Shown here piece by piece: positions 36,323 through 48,036 of a DNA stretch of 64,000 nucleotides. Each line of letters begins with the position of its first letter. Positions within the stretch are counted from its first letter, which is position 1. The stretch is from Mariannaea sp. PMI_226 (taxonomy: Eukaryota; Ascomycota; Sordariomycetes; Hypocreales; Nectriaceae). The notes beneath the pieces are model-generated. The model worked only from the letters and a program-made list of their open reading frames with translations. It searched no databases and had not been told where the DNA came from. The DNA lies in contig JANFOG010000012.1 in the NCBI GenBank assembly GCA_024336345.1, positions 434,001 to 498,000 of the forward strand. The letters run 5' to 3'. A program made the position numbers and the translations under genes.

Positions 36323-37089
36323 GTGAGTGTGTCCATTTTTCGTTGCTTGTCCGTGGTCATTACTACTGCAATTGTCCTGTCCATTCTGCACCTATTCCTT
36401 GTGTCGCTGCCATCATGTTCTTATATCTTGGTCCTTCATCGGTCTTGTCTGTTCTTGTTGTCGATTTCTTTGATTCGAACTGTTCTGCGCGGGCTGTTCT
36501 CACGTTTGGGCTGCCTTGAATGAGCTCTCCCCCTTCTTTCCTCTCCTCTCCCCCCTCTCCTTCTCTCATCGTCTCATCTATTTCTCCATGTCATTCGTTA
36601 TCTAGTTCGCACGTTGATGGTGATGATGACGATGATGACGACAATGGCGATGATGGTGAGCTGCGGCACCTGTCATCGCCTTTGTTCCCGTTGGAGGTTC
36701 GCGCTCGATTATCGCTCCCGCTCAAGTGAGCCGATATGAGAGGTGACAATGGATCGTGATCGAATTGAAGATGAGACGACAAGTCGTCGTTGTCGTCGTC
36801 GTTCTCTCACACAAGCCCTGACAGCTGGTGACAGTTGACACGGCTCGTGGCACAAGCACAACACATTGCACGCGTCTTTGTGTTCGCGTACTCCAGCTGG
36901 TTTGCTTGCCCGCTTGCTTTGCCTTTGTCCTCGTCCAGTCATTCAGTCCACCCATCATCCACTCACCTACCTGCCTGCTTGCCTGCATTTCTTCATTTTG
37001 CATCGTCCTGCCTTGTTTGTCTTGCCTCCCTACCTGATCATCTCTCTGTCCCTCTCTCTACTGTTCATTACTATTGCCATCCTTTGCAG
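36323..37089 (+). promoter_or_regulatory. Possible long 5' UTR intron of the YEATS gene
   Basis: A GTGAGT donor at 36323 follows ATGTTGGTCGAG, a four-codon start-like stretch in a T-rich leader. A good acceptor (CTTTGCAG) is at 37082-37089, about 215 bases before the YEATS start codon. Other acceptors such as TTATCTAG at 36598-36605 are possible. The interior has GAY trinucleotide repeats at 36613-36656 and GTC repeats at 36783-36801. If the upstream ATG is in the transcript it would be a very short upstream reading frame. The call rests on splice consensus only. Confidence 0.3.
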
Positions 37090-37304
37090 GCCATTTCTCA
37101 CGGCCACAGAACCCCTCCCATCACCATCTTGCCATATTCCCCGCTCTGCAAGCTGCTGAGGAAGTCTTATTGCTGCCACTGTTGCCTACACAATCATCTG
37201 CAGATTGAGTATCTCGCCTAACAGTTACGCTCAAACCCATACCTCCCCTTGTCACTTGGACCAATCCAGCAAACAAACCACGCTTCCTCTAGCTCTTTTG
37301 CACC

Positions 37305-38564
37305 ATGCCCAAGGCACGAGCTCGCCCTGCCGCCACCCCTCGCAAGCGCAGGCAAACCATCGAAGCACCAGATGTACTGGGTCCTAACGATCAACAGCGC
37401 AAAGTCAAGGTTGTCACCGAGCAAAATATCATGTGAGTCCTATCCCTGTCCTAGCTTTCTCTCTCTCTTTTCTCTCTCCCTGCCGTTCCTTCCTTCAATA
37501 AGAAGGGCAATTGCTTTAGATCTAGACACTTGCCCTGGGCACCCACCATACACATCCCTTTTGCATCATATCTGGCTATATCATCTGTTCAGAACTGACG
37601 AGACTGCATCATTGTAGCACTGATAAGGCTCCCATTGAGGGCTTTCCCATGCGAGAATGGAGCCTGAGACTGTATCTGGTTGATGAAGAGGGAAATGAGC
37701 GTGACGCCGACGTCTTCACTAAGGTTGTATACAACCTGCATCCCACCTTTGAGAACCCAACCCAAAGTAGGCATAGTTACCTATCTCTCCCCTCTAGCTC
37801 TACTGCAGAGCGAGTATTTCTGCTCTAACCAGCTGCTAACAAGCTCATAGCCTTCACCAAGCCCCCTTTTACTTGCAAGAACGAGGGTTGGGGTGAATTC
37901 GAGTTCAGCATCGACTGCTACACCACGGAGAAGACGAAGCTGGCCCCCATCATTCAGGATCTCAACTTCCTGAAGAATAAGTATGACGTGACGCATACCG
38001 TTGTCTTCAAGAACCCTTCCCAAGCTCTACAAGAGCGACTCCGAGATACGGGTCCCCTACCCAATGACGAGGAGCACCGCGCCAAGAAGAAGGGCATTGC
38101 CACCAAGAAGAGCTCTCAGAAGTTTGACTATGAAAAGATTGCTGAGGCTCTCGAGAAGCTCGAGGAAGAGGATCTCCTACGTGTGATCCAGCTCATCAAC
38201 GAGAACAAGGGACCCGACACCTATATTCGTAGCGACGTTGAGGGTAAGTCCACCTGCACCATTGAACCCCATAACTTCGGGAAGACTGCTCCACGGGTTT
38301 TCTTATGTCATTCCCCCGCACTGAAATCTCTTTAAACTTGTCTCTTCCTCGGTTGATGTATGTGTGGTGAGCTAATAGTGGATGACTTGACTCAAGCCGG
38401 CGAGTTCTCGATTGATCTCTATACCATGCCCGAGGGCCTCTCTAACAAGCTCTGGGACCATCTGGTAAGTTACCTCCCTGACAAAAGCATCCGACACGCC
38501 ATTGTAGTTCTATTGAGCTAACGACATCTCTCAAACCCAGTCCAAGAAGGGTCTTGTTAGCTAA
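37305..38564 (+). CDS. TAF14: Taf14-like YEATS-domain protein (five exons, 259 aa)
   Basis: In yeast Taf14 is a shared subunit of TFIID, TFIIF, SWI/SNF, INO80 and NuA3 and reads acylated histone lysines. Exons are 37305-37432, 37618-37766, 37851-38243, 38379-38464 and 38541-38564; introns are 185, 84, 135 and 76 bp. A basic tail (residues 1-20) leads to the YEATS domain, about residues 40-165. It shows MREWSLRLYLVDEEGNE, YNLHPTFENPTQTFTKPPF and NEGWGEFEFSIDCY. His84, Thr86, Phe87 and Gly105-Trp106-Gly107 match the acyl-lysine pocket known from yeast Taf14. The C-terminal extra-terminal-like module (about 195-259) includes VDDLTQAGEFSIDLYTMPEG and ends LWDHLSKKGLVS. Length is close to the 244 aa of the yeast protein. 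The last exon has eight codons including the stop. Confidence 0.93.
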
Positions 38565-39683
38565 AGGATTTCGCCCCCCCTCACTCCTCTAGCATACTAA
38601 TGCTAAAATGTTCTTGTTTCTTGGCCGAGAAGGAGTTCAGCGATTGATTTCTGGGCGGGGAACAAGACGAAATACGACATGGCATTCGGTAATGGATTAC
38701 TCAAGGGATGAAATGGCATGCAAAAAGAAACATTACACTGTTTCTTTGGGGACAAAGGTCAACCTACCATCTTCAACCAAGACTTTTTCCCCTTGTGAAG
38801 ATGAGAGCTTAAGGATGAGTAGTTGTCTGGAATCATTCTTGTCTCAAGGAGCACAGGAGAAAATTGAAACCTTTGATGGAGGATTGCTGAGAGTGCAAAA
38901 GGCTACAGTGTTGCTGCGGGCTGTTGAGCATAGCTCGTGGAGTTTCTGCATTGTGGATGGCAACCTTCATTGAGGTGGTATCGTGCCTGTAAAATATAAA
39001 TAACTTTACTTCGGAGTTAATAGGAATAGTTGCAATGATGGAATGTTGTGATACATGTTCCAAAGCAGATACCTGCATACCTCTTCTCAATGACTATACA
39101 TCATTCCTTTTACCTTTTACACAGAGGATGATGTGATGATATAACTGCCTTGCCCTGAGTATACAAACTACTGTTGCCTATGTCCAATCCCGTCACCCTT
39201 CCATGATAGATTGTAGAAGAAGCTAAAAGGCACTTTTCAATTGAAACACTACCTAAGTAGGTACCGATTTTGTTTTTTGAGGGCTATCCCTACCCTTGAC
39301 AATTGACTCTTGTCAGTAATCCTTTGCCCTATCCCTTGCACCAAACAACAAAAAATTAAGACGCTTTTGTTGACCCCCATGCCATCGCTAATAACCCAAA
39401 CAAAAATAGAAGACCATCCATATCATACATAAATAAACGCTATCGATATTCTTGGCCACGTGTGCCTTCCCTTCCCTACAGTCCCGCCTACCCTAAAGGA
39501 AAGCTTCATTTGCCACAGTCTTTGTGTGTGCATGGGGATGGTGCGTCCTCATCAAACTTCTTGATTGAACACTTGTCCTTCTCCAAAAAAGACAAAACGC
39601 CTGGAGGATGTCGCCCACAGCAAAAGGAACTCGCTTACTCCTCACTCAAGGAAACGACGAGACATTTTGAGTATTTCTCTTCC

Positions 39684-40181
39684 ATGTCTTGCGATCCCCT
39701 CCTTGCTATCCTTGACAAAGATTGCAAGGTCTGTCCTAGCCTCTGCTCCCAGAATCGGTCATACAAACGTACACATACACACACACATACACGCTCGCGT
39801 AGGCCTTTGATATTGCCAACTCGAAACTGTAGTCATCGTAGTTGGGTCCGCAATCTTTTTGAGAAAAAAAAAAAGGGGCAGTGTGTCCCTTCTTCACAGC
39901 TCATGCGGACAGTCGAGACGGCGTATGCGGCGCTGGGGACTTGTCACAGCACGACGGACAAGCTGGTGCTGGTCGAGTCTGGGGAGCTGGTGGCGATGTG
40001 TTGAACACGGCACGATTTTGGGAGGGACATCACGCAGCGGGAAACCGAGCTGAGGGCTGCTAGGATGGACGGGCTGAGGGTACTGACGGCTTGCGAAGCT
40101 GGCTGGGACTATGTGGAGAGAGGAAGAGCTGGGGGAGAAATAGTCGACGGGACGGATACTTGTAGGGGCCATTTTGTATGA
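39684..40181 (+). pseudogene. Possible interrupted small gene, unrecognised
   Basis: From ATG 39903 the frame reads MRTVETAYAALGTCHSTTDK and on to LVLVESGELVAMC. It then meets TGA at 40002-40004 and stays open for 58 more codons (RDITQRETELRAARMDGLRV, LTACEAGWDYVERGRAG) to TGA at 40179. Both halves have mostly G/C third positions, unlike the surroundings. A TTCTTCACAG acceptor ends at 39899. It could join in phase to an upstream exon at 39684-39728 (MSCDPLLAILDKDCK) through a 171-bp intron with a weak GTCTGT donor. Either the gene ends at the first TGA as a ~49-aa protein, or a longer gene has acquired a stop. I do not recognise the family. The minus strand is also open here, which lowers confidence. 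Confidence 0.22.
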
Positions 40182-40232
40182 GTGTGTGCGTGTGTGTACG
40201 CGTGTGTTCGCGTGTGTTCAATGCCAAGAGAT

Positions 40233-40256
40233 AGAGAGAGAGAGAGAGAGAGAGAG
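40233..40256. repeat. (AG)12 microsatellite with adjacent GT-rich tract
   Basis: A perfect AG run directly after a GT-rich stretch (40182-40219). Both are noncoding. Confidence 0.9.
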
Positions 40257-40507
40257 GTTGCTGGAAGAGTGAACCGTCACGTTGTGAAGCACAAAAATCA
40301 GCAAGCTCAAGGACGTTGGAGTAGGTTGAGTGAGTTGTGCTGGTGTACGGTCGAGATTTCCAAGAATCTGGAAGAGTAATCTGGGTGTATATGTTCTATG
40401 CTGTCTCACTTTCTAAAAGCCCCCCATGATCTGATTCTACAGCATCCCCCGGTGCCCTCCGAATCGTGAACCCCGGCCCGGCCCTCTTTTTGGGGAAAGC
40501 GCCGGCG

Positions 40508-40957
40508 ATGTGCGGTCCGGAGAATAAGACAAAGGCGGGGTCAGCCGGACGACGGACAACCTCCGGGCCATCCACATCTACTGTATGTAAAATGACAGAC
40601 TCCATATATCCAGATATACCGGATTTCATCTCTTTGTTTGGGTCCAGTGCTTCATCTGTCAGAGACTTCTCCCCAGGACACAGAGTTCGGATGCACTGGA
40701 ATCGCGAACCGCCCAATCGGCAATACAAGCCGATTCATCCTGGTATGGTAGCTTTGACATTGAACCGTAGTGGAGGAGGAGAAGCAGACGGGGTTGGATC
40801 GGTTAAGATTGACAAGCTTGGCGTACATGACCTGGTCTTGGTCCAGATCTTGACAATGGATGAGAAGCGACCTCTTGCAGGAGTCACATACGCACGCAGG
40901 AGTAAGGAGCAGAAACCACGATGTAGGAAGCCTGCATGTCAAGGAAGATGTGGGTGA
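40508..40957 (+). CDS. Possible small protein gene (149 aa), unrecognised
   Basis: An ATG at 40508 opens a 149-codon frame. The middle is fairly protein-like (SIYPDIPDFISLFGSSASSV, HRVRMHWNREPPNRQYKP, IDKLGVHDLVLVQILTMDEK) and the end is Cys/Arg/Lys-rich (KPRCRKPACQGRCG). No domain is recognised. Two long frames are open on the opposite strand over the same bases, so the coding strand is uncertain. It may be chance in a GC-rich patch. Confidence 0.2.
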   Translation: MCGPENKTKAGSAGRRTTSGPSTSTVCKMTDSIYPDIPDFISLFGSSASSVRDFSPGHRVRMHWNREPPNRQYKPIHPGMVALTLNRSGGGEADGVGSVKIDKLGVHDLVLVQILTMDEKRPLAGVTYARRSKEQKPRCRKPACQGRCG

Positions 40958-41137
40958 TTTGACGAATAGATGTGGCCGATAGATTTAGAAATGGAGCCTG
41001 GTGATTGATGCCTTGGTGTATGCAGAGTGGTTTGGGGGTTTCTGGACAGGGATGAACAACGCACCAATATGCGCCTCTATCTCTCGGTACTGCACCCTGT
41101 CCGGAGCTGGCTTATCTTCATCGCGATTACTATCTCC

Positions 41138-41158
41138 GGACCGGGACCGGGACCGGGA
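41138..41158. repeat. GGGACC hexamer repeated about three times
   Basis: GGACCGGGACCGGGACCGGGA reads as consecutive six-base units. It is noncoding as far as can be seen. Confidence 0.8.
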
Positions 41159-44100
41159 TACTGTTGCTTATTGGGTATGAGAGAATGGGTGGTAGGTGTG
41201 TGTGTCTTGCGCCTCTGTTGTTGGTGTTGCGTGGCGGTGCTTTATGTATGGTTAAGAGCGTACGAAATGTGCAATGCTTTCCCGTTTGTATTCAGAGAAC
41301 CGATCAGAAGGGCATGGTCTTGGCAACCGAAAAAAAAAACTAGAGTGTCACATATTAGATCTTAGCATCAAGAGGCGAAATAGTGACGACGCTTGGGCTA
41401 GATAGGTAGGTTTAGCAGAACGGTTCTTTTGACCATCAATGGAGTAAGAATGCACAGACGACCAGTTCTTTCGAAAAGGGACAATGCAAGACTCTGTAAT
41501 CTGTACTTCGTACGTAATTTACAATGGCTCCCAAGGGGGAGTGCATCGAGGCGTCTGTAACGTGACCTGTACTTCACCTGTATGATTGGTTCGCTAACGT
41601 CGAGAAGGTTGGGGTTTGTCACCAATAAAGCTGCGGAGACCATTTTGGGGGATGCATGCACGGGATCGTGGACATGGCGGGGTTGCAAGACGAGCGTTTC
41701 GGTTGGTGAGACGATTGATGGCGGCCGAGACCAGGCCAAAAGGACAAGAAGTGGTAGGAGAGGTAAGCGTTTGACAGAATGACCTTGATCAAGTGATGTG
41801 CCGGTATGGCTGGAATCTTCCGTGATTAGATATTTAGACACAAAATGCCGTCATATTCAGGGGACCTGGCACAGGTAATGTTAGACAAGGTGGGCAACTG
41901 ACCTAACCATGATGGCTGGGGGGGATCTGTTTTTCGTGTAATCTGTTTTTATACGTGCGAATGAGAAAGTCAAGCAACCCCGTGACCATGTCCGGCAGCT
42001 AGAGACGAGAGACAGTCCGTGGGCGCTTTGCAAGGACATGGTCTGCAGCAAGGGAATGATGGAAAGAGGGGGCAAAATGGCTGTGCGGATGCATCCAGTG
42101 AGATTCGAATGCATGGTTTGAGGAAGTCTGATGCAGATTTGCTTCTTCCAATACTACTTTGCATGCTGTTCGTTTGTAAGCGAATTGCTTATAACGCGCG
42201 GGGCATTCGATGCTGCCTGCATCCCTGCAAATGCCATGCTTGCCAACCAACCAACCCATGGTCGCCTGGCATTGGGAAGCCATGTTGTATTGGTTTTGGA
42301 GTTCTGCAATCACCTTCCCAGATCAAATGCTGTCAAAGTCGATCTCTGATCCATTCCATCTTTAATCGGGTGAGGGTGTGTGGGTGGCTGTAAGTACTGT
42401 GTTTGGCCCGGGACACTCGGCCGTGTCATTCGGATACGAAGGGAATGGCAGACGTGGTTGACTAGCTGTGAATTCTCCAACGGATCGATGAATGGCAGGC
42501 CTCGATCGCGTGCAGCGTCTCATCCAGGGCGGACCAACAATGACAACCCCCACTCCGTCCCCCCTGTTTTCCGGTGGTGAGTCCTCCGTAAAGAGAGCGA
42601 GAGATGGAGAGCGAGAGAACTGTGGTTACTTTTGTCGTGAGGGTTGAAACCAGGCGCTTGACGTAATTAGCCATCTTTTATCAATTTGGGATAGGCACAT
42701 ATTGTATCCCAGCACAAACCAATCTGATAGGGGAGATCAGGAGGAGACTGCCCCAATTGCCCACCTGTCAACGTCGAGATGACCGGTACTGTGCACCTTC
42801 CACACTAAACTCCTTGCTGATCCTTCTACATGCCATCCAGCACTTACGTACACGTAAATGGGCTTTGTGTGCTTCTATTTGCTGAGTTTAGCCTTAGTAG
42901 GTAGGTATGTACGATATTAGCGTGGATGTGGAGTGGATGATGTACTAGTATAGTAACAAATCTCTGTGCCCTGGGGAAGAAAGAGGGGAAGAGAGGGGAC
43001 GCTTGGCCTCCTGAGCTCATAGCTTCTTCGCCTCTTGGTCTTTAGCTGAGGGTCAGGAGGGGACGTCGCGTAACGGCTTGGACCTCCTGGGGAAGGCTTG
43101 CGGGCGCTTCACAGTGAATTGTGTCGTAGCGTAGCACTCACCGACGCTGTGGATAGAGAAGAGGAGGATGGAGGGGTCTAAGAAAAAAAAAAGGAAAAAA
43201 AAAAAGGGACAGGGAAGATTAGACACGAGCCTCAACCATTGTACTGACGTCGTACCTACCTTTACTGGATGAGGTGTGACGACCGGGTAGTTATCATGGA
43301 CATGGCAAGTGCCTGTGGCCAGTCCACCTTGCGGTTTCCCCCTCTAAGGTTGGTTTGGTTGATATTTGCCGGTGTAAGTGGCTTCCCATCAAAGGTAGGT
43401 ATGCAGGTACTTACCCAGGACAGATACCTACCTGCTCTCGCTGTACAATTCAGTGTTAGCCCGGTAAGTCTATTCCAGGTTCTTTGCCGCTTGATGGTCA
43501 TCGTCATCATCATTAACCACCATGCCATCCCCATCGCTGCCATCTTCCCCTCGTTTCTTTCCTCAGGTACCAAAGGCAATAACGGAGAATGAGCAGCAAA
43601 CTGCAGCTTCTTTGTATCCAATTTCCAATTCTTTGTTTAATTCTTGTCAATATTGCGTCCTGTTCCTTTTCCAGAAGTACCTTCAACGCCCCTCAGGTAC
43701 TCTCAATCCCGGATTGCAGCCTCAGCTGTGTTTGCTTATCACCCTTCCTCCAACTTTTCCCTCAAATCAACTTCTCTTCCTGGTAGTGGGCCGGCAATTT
43801 AAGTATTTGGCTTTCCCCAGTACCTCGATCCCCCCCGAAAGAGAGAAAAAAAAAAAAAGAGAAGCCAAAAGAAAGAAAAAAAAAAACCTGTCGCCATTAT
43901 TCGTTGCCGCAGCCACAGATGACATCGACAATCGATAACCACCATTTTTCCAGAAAGAAACAAAAACCCTTGTGTCCCGCTATCACCAACCAGCCGCAGT
44001 CCGGTTCAAGGCTCCACAGTACAAGAGCCTCTTTCTAGGTATCCTGCTCTCCCACCCCCTCCCGAAATCCAAGGGGAGGAAGAAAGACGGGAGATCAATG

Positions 44101-44784
44101 AGGAGGAGAATTGCTCGATACCCACTCGCAATTCGAGAAACGACTTCGTGCAACCGTTTCTCTGCCAAACACGCCCTGGCGTTGCTTATTAGCCTGCCAC
44201 CCCGCAATCTGTGCTTCACCTCGTGCTAGGTATTCTCCATACTGTCCTTGCAACCCTGCTTCTGCTTGGCTCTCGATACCAAGATACTGTACAAAACGGG
44301 CGGCGACTAATAATCCATCCTATCTCCACACACACATAGCCAAACACACCACGCTACACCTGTCTTTATCTTGGCTCCAACGCCACCCCGGCCACCACAG
44401 CGCGAGCCTCACACTGCCCAGCGAGCCCAAAAAGTCGACAATCCCCCCAGTTCCGCTTCCCCTCGGCCCACGCGCGGCTCTCCCTTCGACCACCATCAAC
44501 CGCCACAAACCGAGTTCGACATCACCAAACAAACCTGCTTCACCCCATCTCAATACCAACGATCCCCTGCGCATAGGCTGCTCGCCGCCAACCACGGCCT
44601 CCAAAGGCCCTTGCCTTGGCCACGTTCTGCCCCCCTTACCGACTATTCCGCTCCTATCCTCTCCTACCCCGCGGTCGCGCATCTGCGTTCTCTCAATTGT
44701 GACGCGACTCGAATTCGATTCGCCGCCCCAACGTCACTCTCTCCCGCCCTCCCCGCGGAGGCGAAGACCCTCCCCCAAAAAATT

Positions 44785-47700
44785 ATGGCCCCCTACGGGT
44801 CTGCTCAAGCTGCAGAGACGAGTCCCACGGGGTCCTCGACTCCCAATCAGCAGGCGCATTCTCAGACTCCTGGGCAACTTTCAACTCCAAACCAGACTTC
44901 GCAGGCGGCACCTGCTCAGCACAAACGAGTGTACCAAGCTTGCATACCTTGTCGCCGTCGTAAAGTTCGATGCGATCTGGGGAGCGTCGACAACCCCCAC
45001 GACCCTCCTTGTGTTCGCTGCCGCCGCGAAAGCAAAGACTGCTACTTCAGCGCCACTCGTCGCAAACGCAAGACCAATGATGGTGAAGGAAGCGACGTCG
45101 ACGAATACATTGTTAGAAATGGCAGGAAACGCCTGCACACCAGTGGGAGCCCCCCGCCATTTGTCGAACGTCGGAGCTATAGCTCCGTACCCTTGACACC
45201 CGGTGGCTCCCAAGGTCGCCCTCAGCCTTTGCAACGACCAGACGGCTCCAGGCGTGACGAGGACAACATCGACTTTGGCCCAGACGGTGATGGGAATCAG
45301 ACTCTTGAGAATCTTGAAGCACAAACCGTGATGCGCCGGAGTGTATTTGGGCCCCACGACGCCTTGGATCTTTTATACAAGGCCGCCACTGATAGGTTCG
45401 TCTCTCTTCCGTTCCATCTCACCTGGACTCGCCTCTGCCACTGGTTTCAGAGGAATGTTGACTGACAGATGATTGTGAATGTATAATAGCCCTGTTGCAA
45501 ATCATGAGCGCAAAGAGAGCACAAGTGTAAACCCACCTCCTCCAACACAATCAGTGTCCCACGATGGTCTGCCTAGGCATATACCGCAAAGAGCTACGCA
45601 GACAAAAGTGGAACAACCTATTGATCCAGAGCTGGAGCTGCCAGAGCTGAGCAGGCAGCCCGGTTATGCAGAGGCCATTGCAGCCTGGCAAAGATTCCGG
45701 TTTGTTCGAGCTGGGTGGTTTACCGCTGTCGAGGCCATTGATTATATTGAGTAGTACGTTGAGCCTCGCCCGAAGCTACTAACAACGAAATGGCATTCCC
45801 ACTAATGGTCAATCTGCTAACCTGTTCAAAAACAGTTATTACAAGTATCTATCACCGCTGACGCCCATATCTCCGCCAACCTTCAGTAACCCTGCGTCTC
45901 ATGTAACACTGTTATACGAAGAACCGATTTTGACCGTCACCCTGCTAACGATTGCGTCACGATACCGGAAAATGCCAGGCACGGGTGGTCATTGTCGGTC
46001 ACACGCTATACACGAACAACTGTGGACGTACTTGCGGGGCATGATTGAGCGCTGTCTTTGGGGACAGGAAGCTTTTGGAGGAGGCTTTTGCGTGCCCAAT
46101 TCGGCTGCATTTGACGAATCTCAGACCAGCAGTACTGCTCCTTGGCGAGGACTTCGAAAGGGAAGTCTACGGACGTTAGGAACTATTGAATCTCTCATGA
46201 TCCTGACCGAATGGCATCCGAGAGCACTACATTTCCCACCGACGGAGGCGACTGATGAACTTGTACTCCCCATGCACGATTGTTTTGTTCCCACTGCGGT
46301 TGCCGAGGATGAGGCGGCCAAAGCCCTGGGTCAATCGTTTGGAGGGAAAAGAATTGAGAGTTGGCTTGAGCCAGCATGGAGAAGTGACCGAATGTGCTGG
46401 ATGCTCCTAAGCACCGCCAACGGCTTGGCGTATGAGCTCGGTGTTTTCGACGATATTGACGAAATGCTCAAGGATGATGCTATCATGCGCCTAGAGTATA
46501 CCGAGGAAGCATATCGGCAACGTGCTTACCGCATCAAGCGCCTGCTCCTCATCTACACTACACAGCTCGCCGGTCGACTTGGATGGACGAATATGGCACC
46601 TGATCATCTCCGAAAGAGCGACCCAGCAATCTCTCGCAAACGACCAACATCCCACGAAGGCACGACTCCCGGCACGAATCCTTCCTCCATGTCGAATGCT
46701 TTCAACTATGTCCCAGATCTTGAGCTAGATGATCAAATCATTCAGTGCTGGGCTGGAATCAGCAATGCAATGCATCTGGGTAATGAGAAACTCTTCCGCT
46801 CCCGGAAGCATACCACGCAAATTATCCAGAGTGGCAAGTATATTGATCTTCTTCGAGATTTTGTCCCTCTGCTGCGTGACTGGTGGAGGGAATTCGAACT
46901 TTTCCGGCTCCCCCAATTCATCCGACATATCCTAACAATCGAATACGAATACGTCCGCATCTACATCAACTCGCTCTCCCTGCAAGCGGTCGTAGAGCGA
47001 TGCACCAATCACGCGAATAATGCCGGCAATGGTTCTGGCGCGGGCCATAACGGTCCTCAAGCAGCTGGTGGACACCAACAGCTGTCTCCACAGACGATGA
47101 TCAACTTCGGAAAGCTCCCTCTCGGCCAGCTCGGAGGTTTTACTGCCCATGACCAGGAATACATCCGCGAAGTTGTCGAGGGCAGCCGAAATCTTTTGAG
47201 AACCGTCGTAGAGGGCCTACTTCCTGGTGACTATCTTAAGCATGCGCCTGTCCGAACCTATTTTCGAATTATTAGTGGCGCCATGTTTCTCCTCAAGACA
47301 TTTGCACTTGGTGCTCCACGATCAGACGTGAAGATGAGCATCGAGCTCATGGATTCAACAGTCGAGGCACTCCGCAACTGTGTTGTGGATGATGTTCACC
47401 TGGGTATTCGATTTGCTGATCTTCTGGAGTCTCTAACCAGCCGACTACGAAACCGCTTCATCCAAGCTCCAACGATGCAGCAAGCGTCAGGAAGGGGCCA
47501 AAGTCCTCTACCGGATGCAATCCCGAATGGAATCAATGGAGGTGGAATGGGTGGGGAGACGAATCCAACTTGGGTTGGTGGCCATGCCCAAAAACTTCGA
47601 GATGGGCTCAATGGAAACTGTACGTCAACTTATGTGTATTTTGCGTGTGTTTCATGGGTAATACTAACAGATGCGACCAGACCGATCAAATACTCCCACT

Positions 47701-48036
47701 CATGAGCCGAATAACATCTCAGCCACGCCTTTTGATCTTTCAACTGGCAATTTCCCCTTTCCTGGCAACGCTTCCCTCGGTCCTTCAACCCCTACGGCTG
47801 TTGATAATGCAGTGTCAAACATGGATGCCAACCTCTTTGATGATTGGCACAACCAAGGCAACGAAATGTGGTACTTGCCACCAGGCCCCGCCTTCTTCCA
47901 GAATATGGAGAATACATCTGTAGCAATGACTGCTGAAGGTGTTAATGTCGGAGGGCTGGACTTGCTTGAGTACATGGCTATGGATCCGTCTCAGTTTCCT
48001 GGATTGGACCCCTCGGCTCCTTCGTCCAACGTCTGA
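44785..48036 (+). CDS. Zn2Cys6 fungal transcription factor (four exons, 1004 aa)
   Basis: Exons are 44785-45395, 45490-45753, 45836-47619 and 47681-48036; introns are 94, 82 and 61 bp. Residues 1-45 are Ser/Thr/Gln-rich. The binuclear zinc cluster is at Cys53, 56, 63, 76, 79 and 86 (CX2CX6CX12CX2CX6C), preceded by [11 protein letters not shown] and followed by a basic stretch TRRKRK. The long middle resembles the fungal-specific transcription factor domain, with [20 protein letters not shown] and [21 protein letters not shown] Gly/Asn-rich insertion lies near 47020-47090. The C-terminus ([17 protein letters not shown]) is acidic and aromatic, as in activation domains. It resembles the group annotated as ArcA-like in Aspergillus, from memory and not certain. 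Targets cannot be inferred. The frame is open for 138 codons upstream without an ATG. Confidence 0.9.

Larger units (their letters stand above)
38565..44784. other. 6.2 kb spacer with two weak candidate genes
   Basis: Next to the YEATS gene lies its 3' UTR. Two doubtful small genes are listed separately (39684-40181 and 40508-40957). Repeats include a CA tract at about 39770-39792, a GT-rich tract at 40182-40219, (AG)12 at 40233-40256 and GGGACC units at 41138-41158. From 43.2 kb the plus strand becomes rich in TACCTACC words. From 44.3 kb it is C-rich, which is the leader of the Zn2Cys6 gene. Other open frames lack support. Confidence 0.5.

Noticed and set aside
41398..41841. 147-codon minus-strand frame with a hydrophobic stretch resembling a signal peptide
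   Set aside because: It starts at TTG and the hydrophobic part is not at the N-terminus; nothing else supports secretion or coding.
45172..45187. Perfect 16-base palindrome CGGAGCTATAGCTCCG
   Set aside because: It lies in the Zn2Cys6 coding sequence and encodes ordinary Ser/Tyr codons; most likely coincidence.
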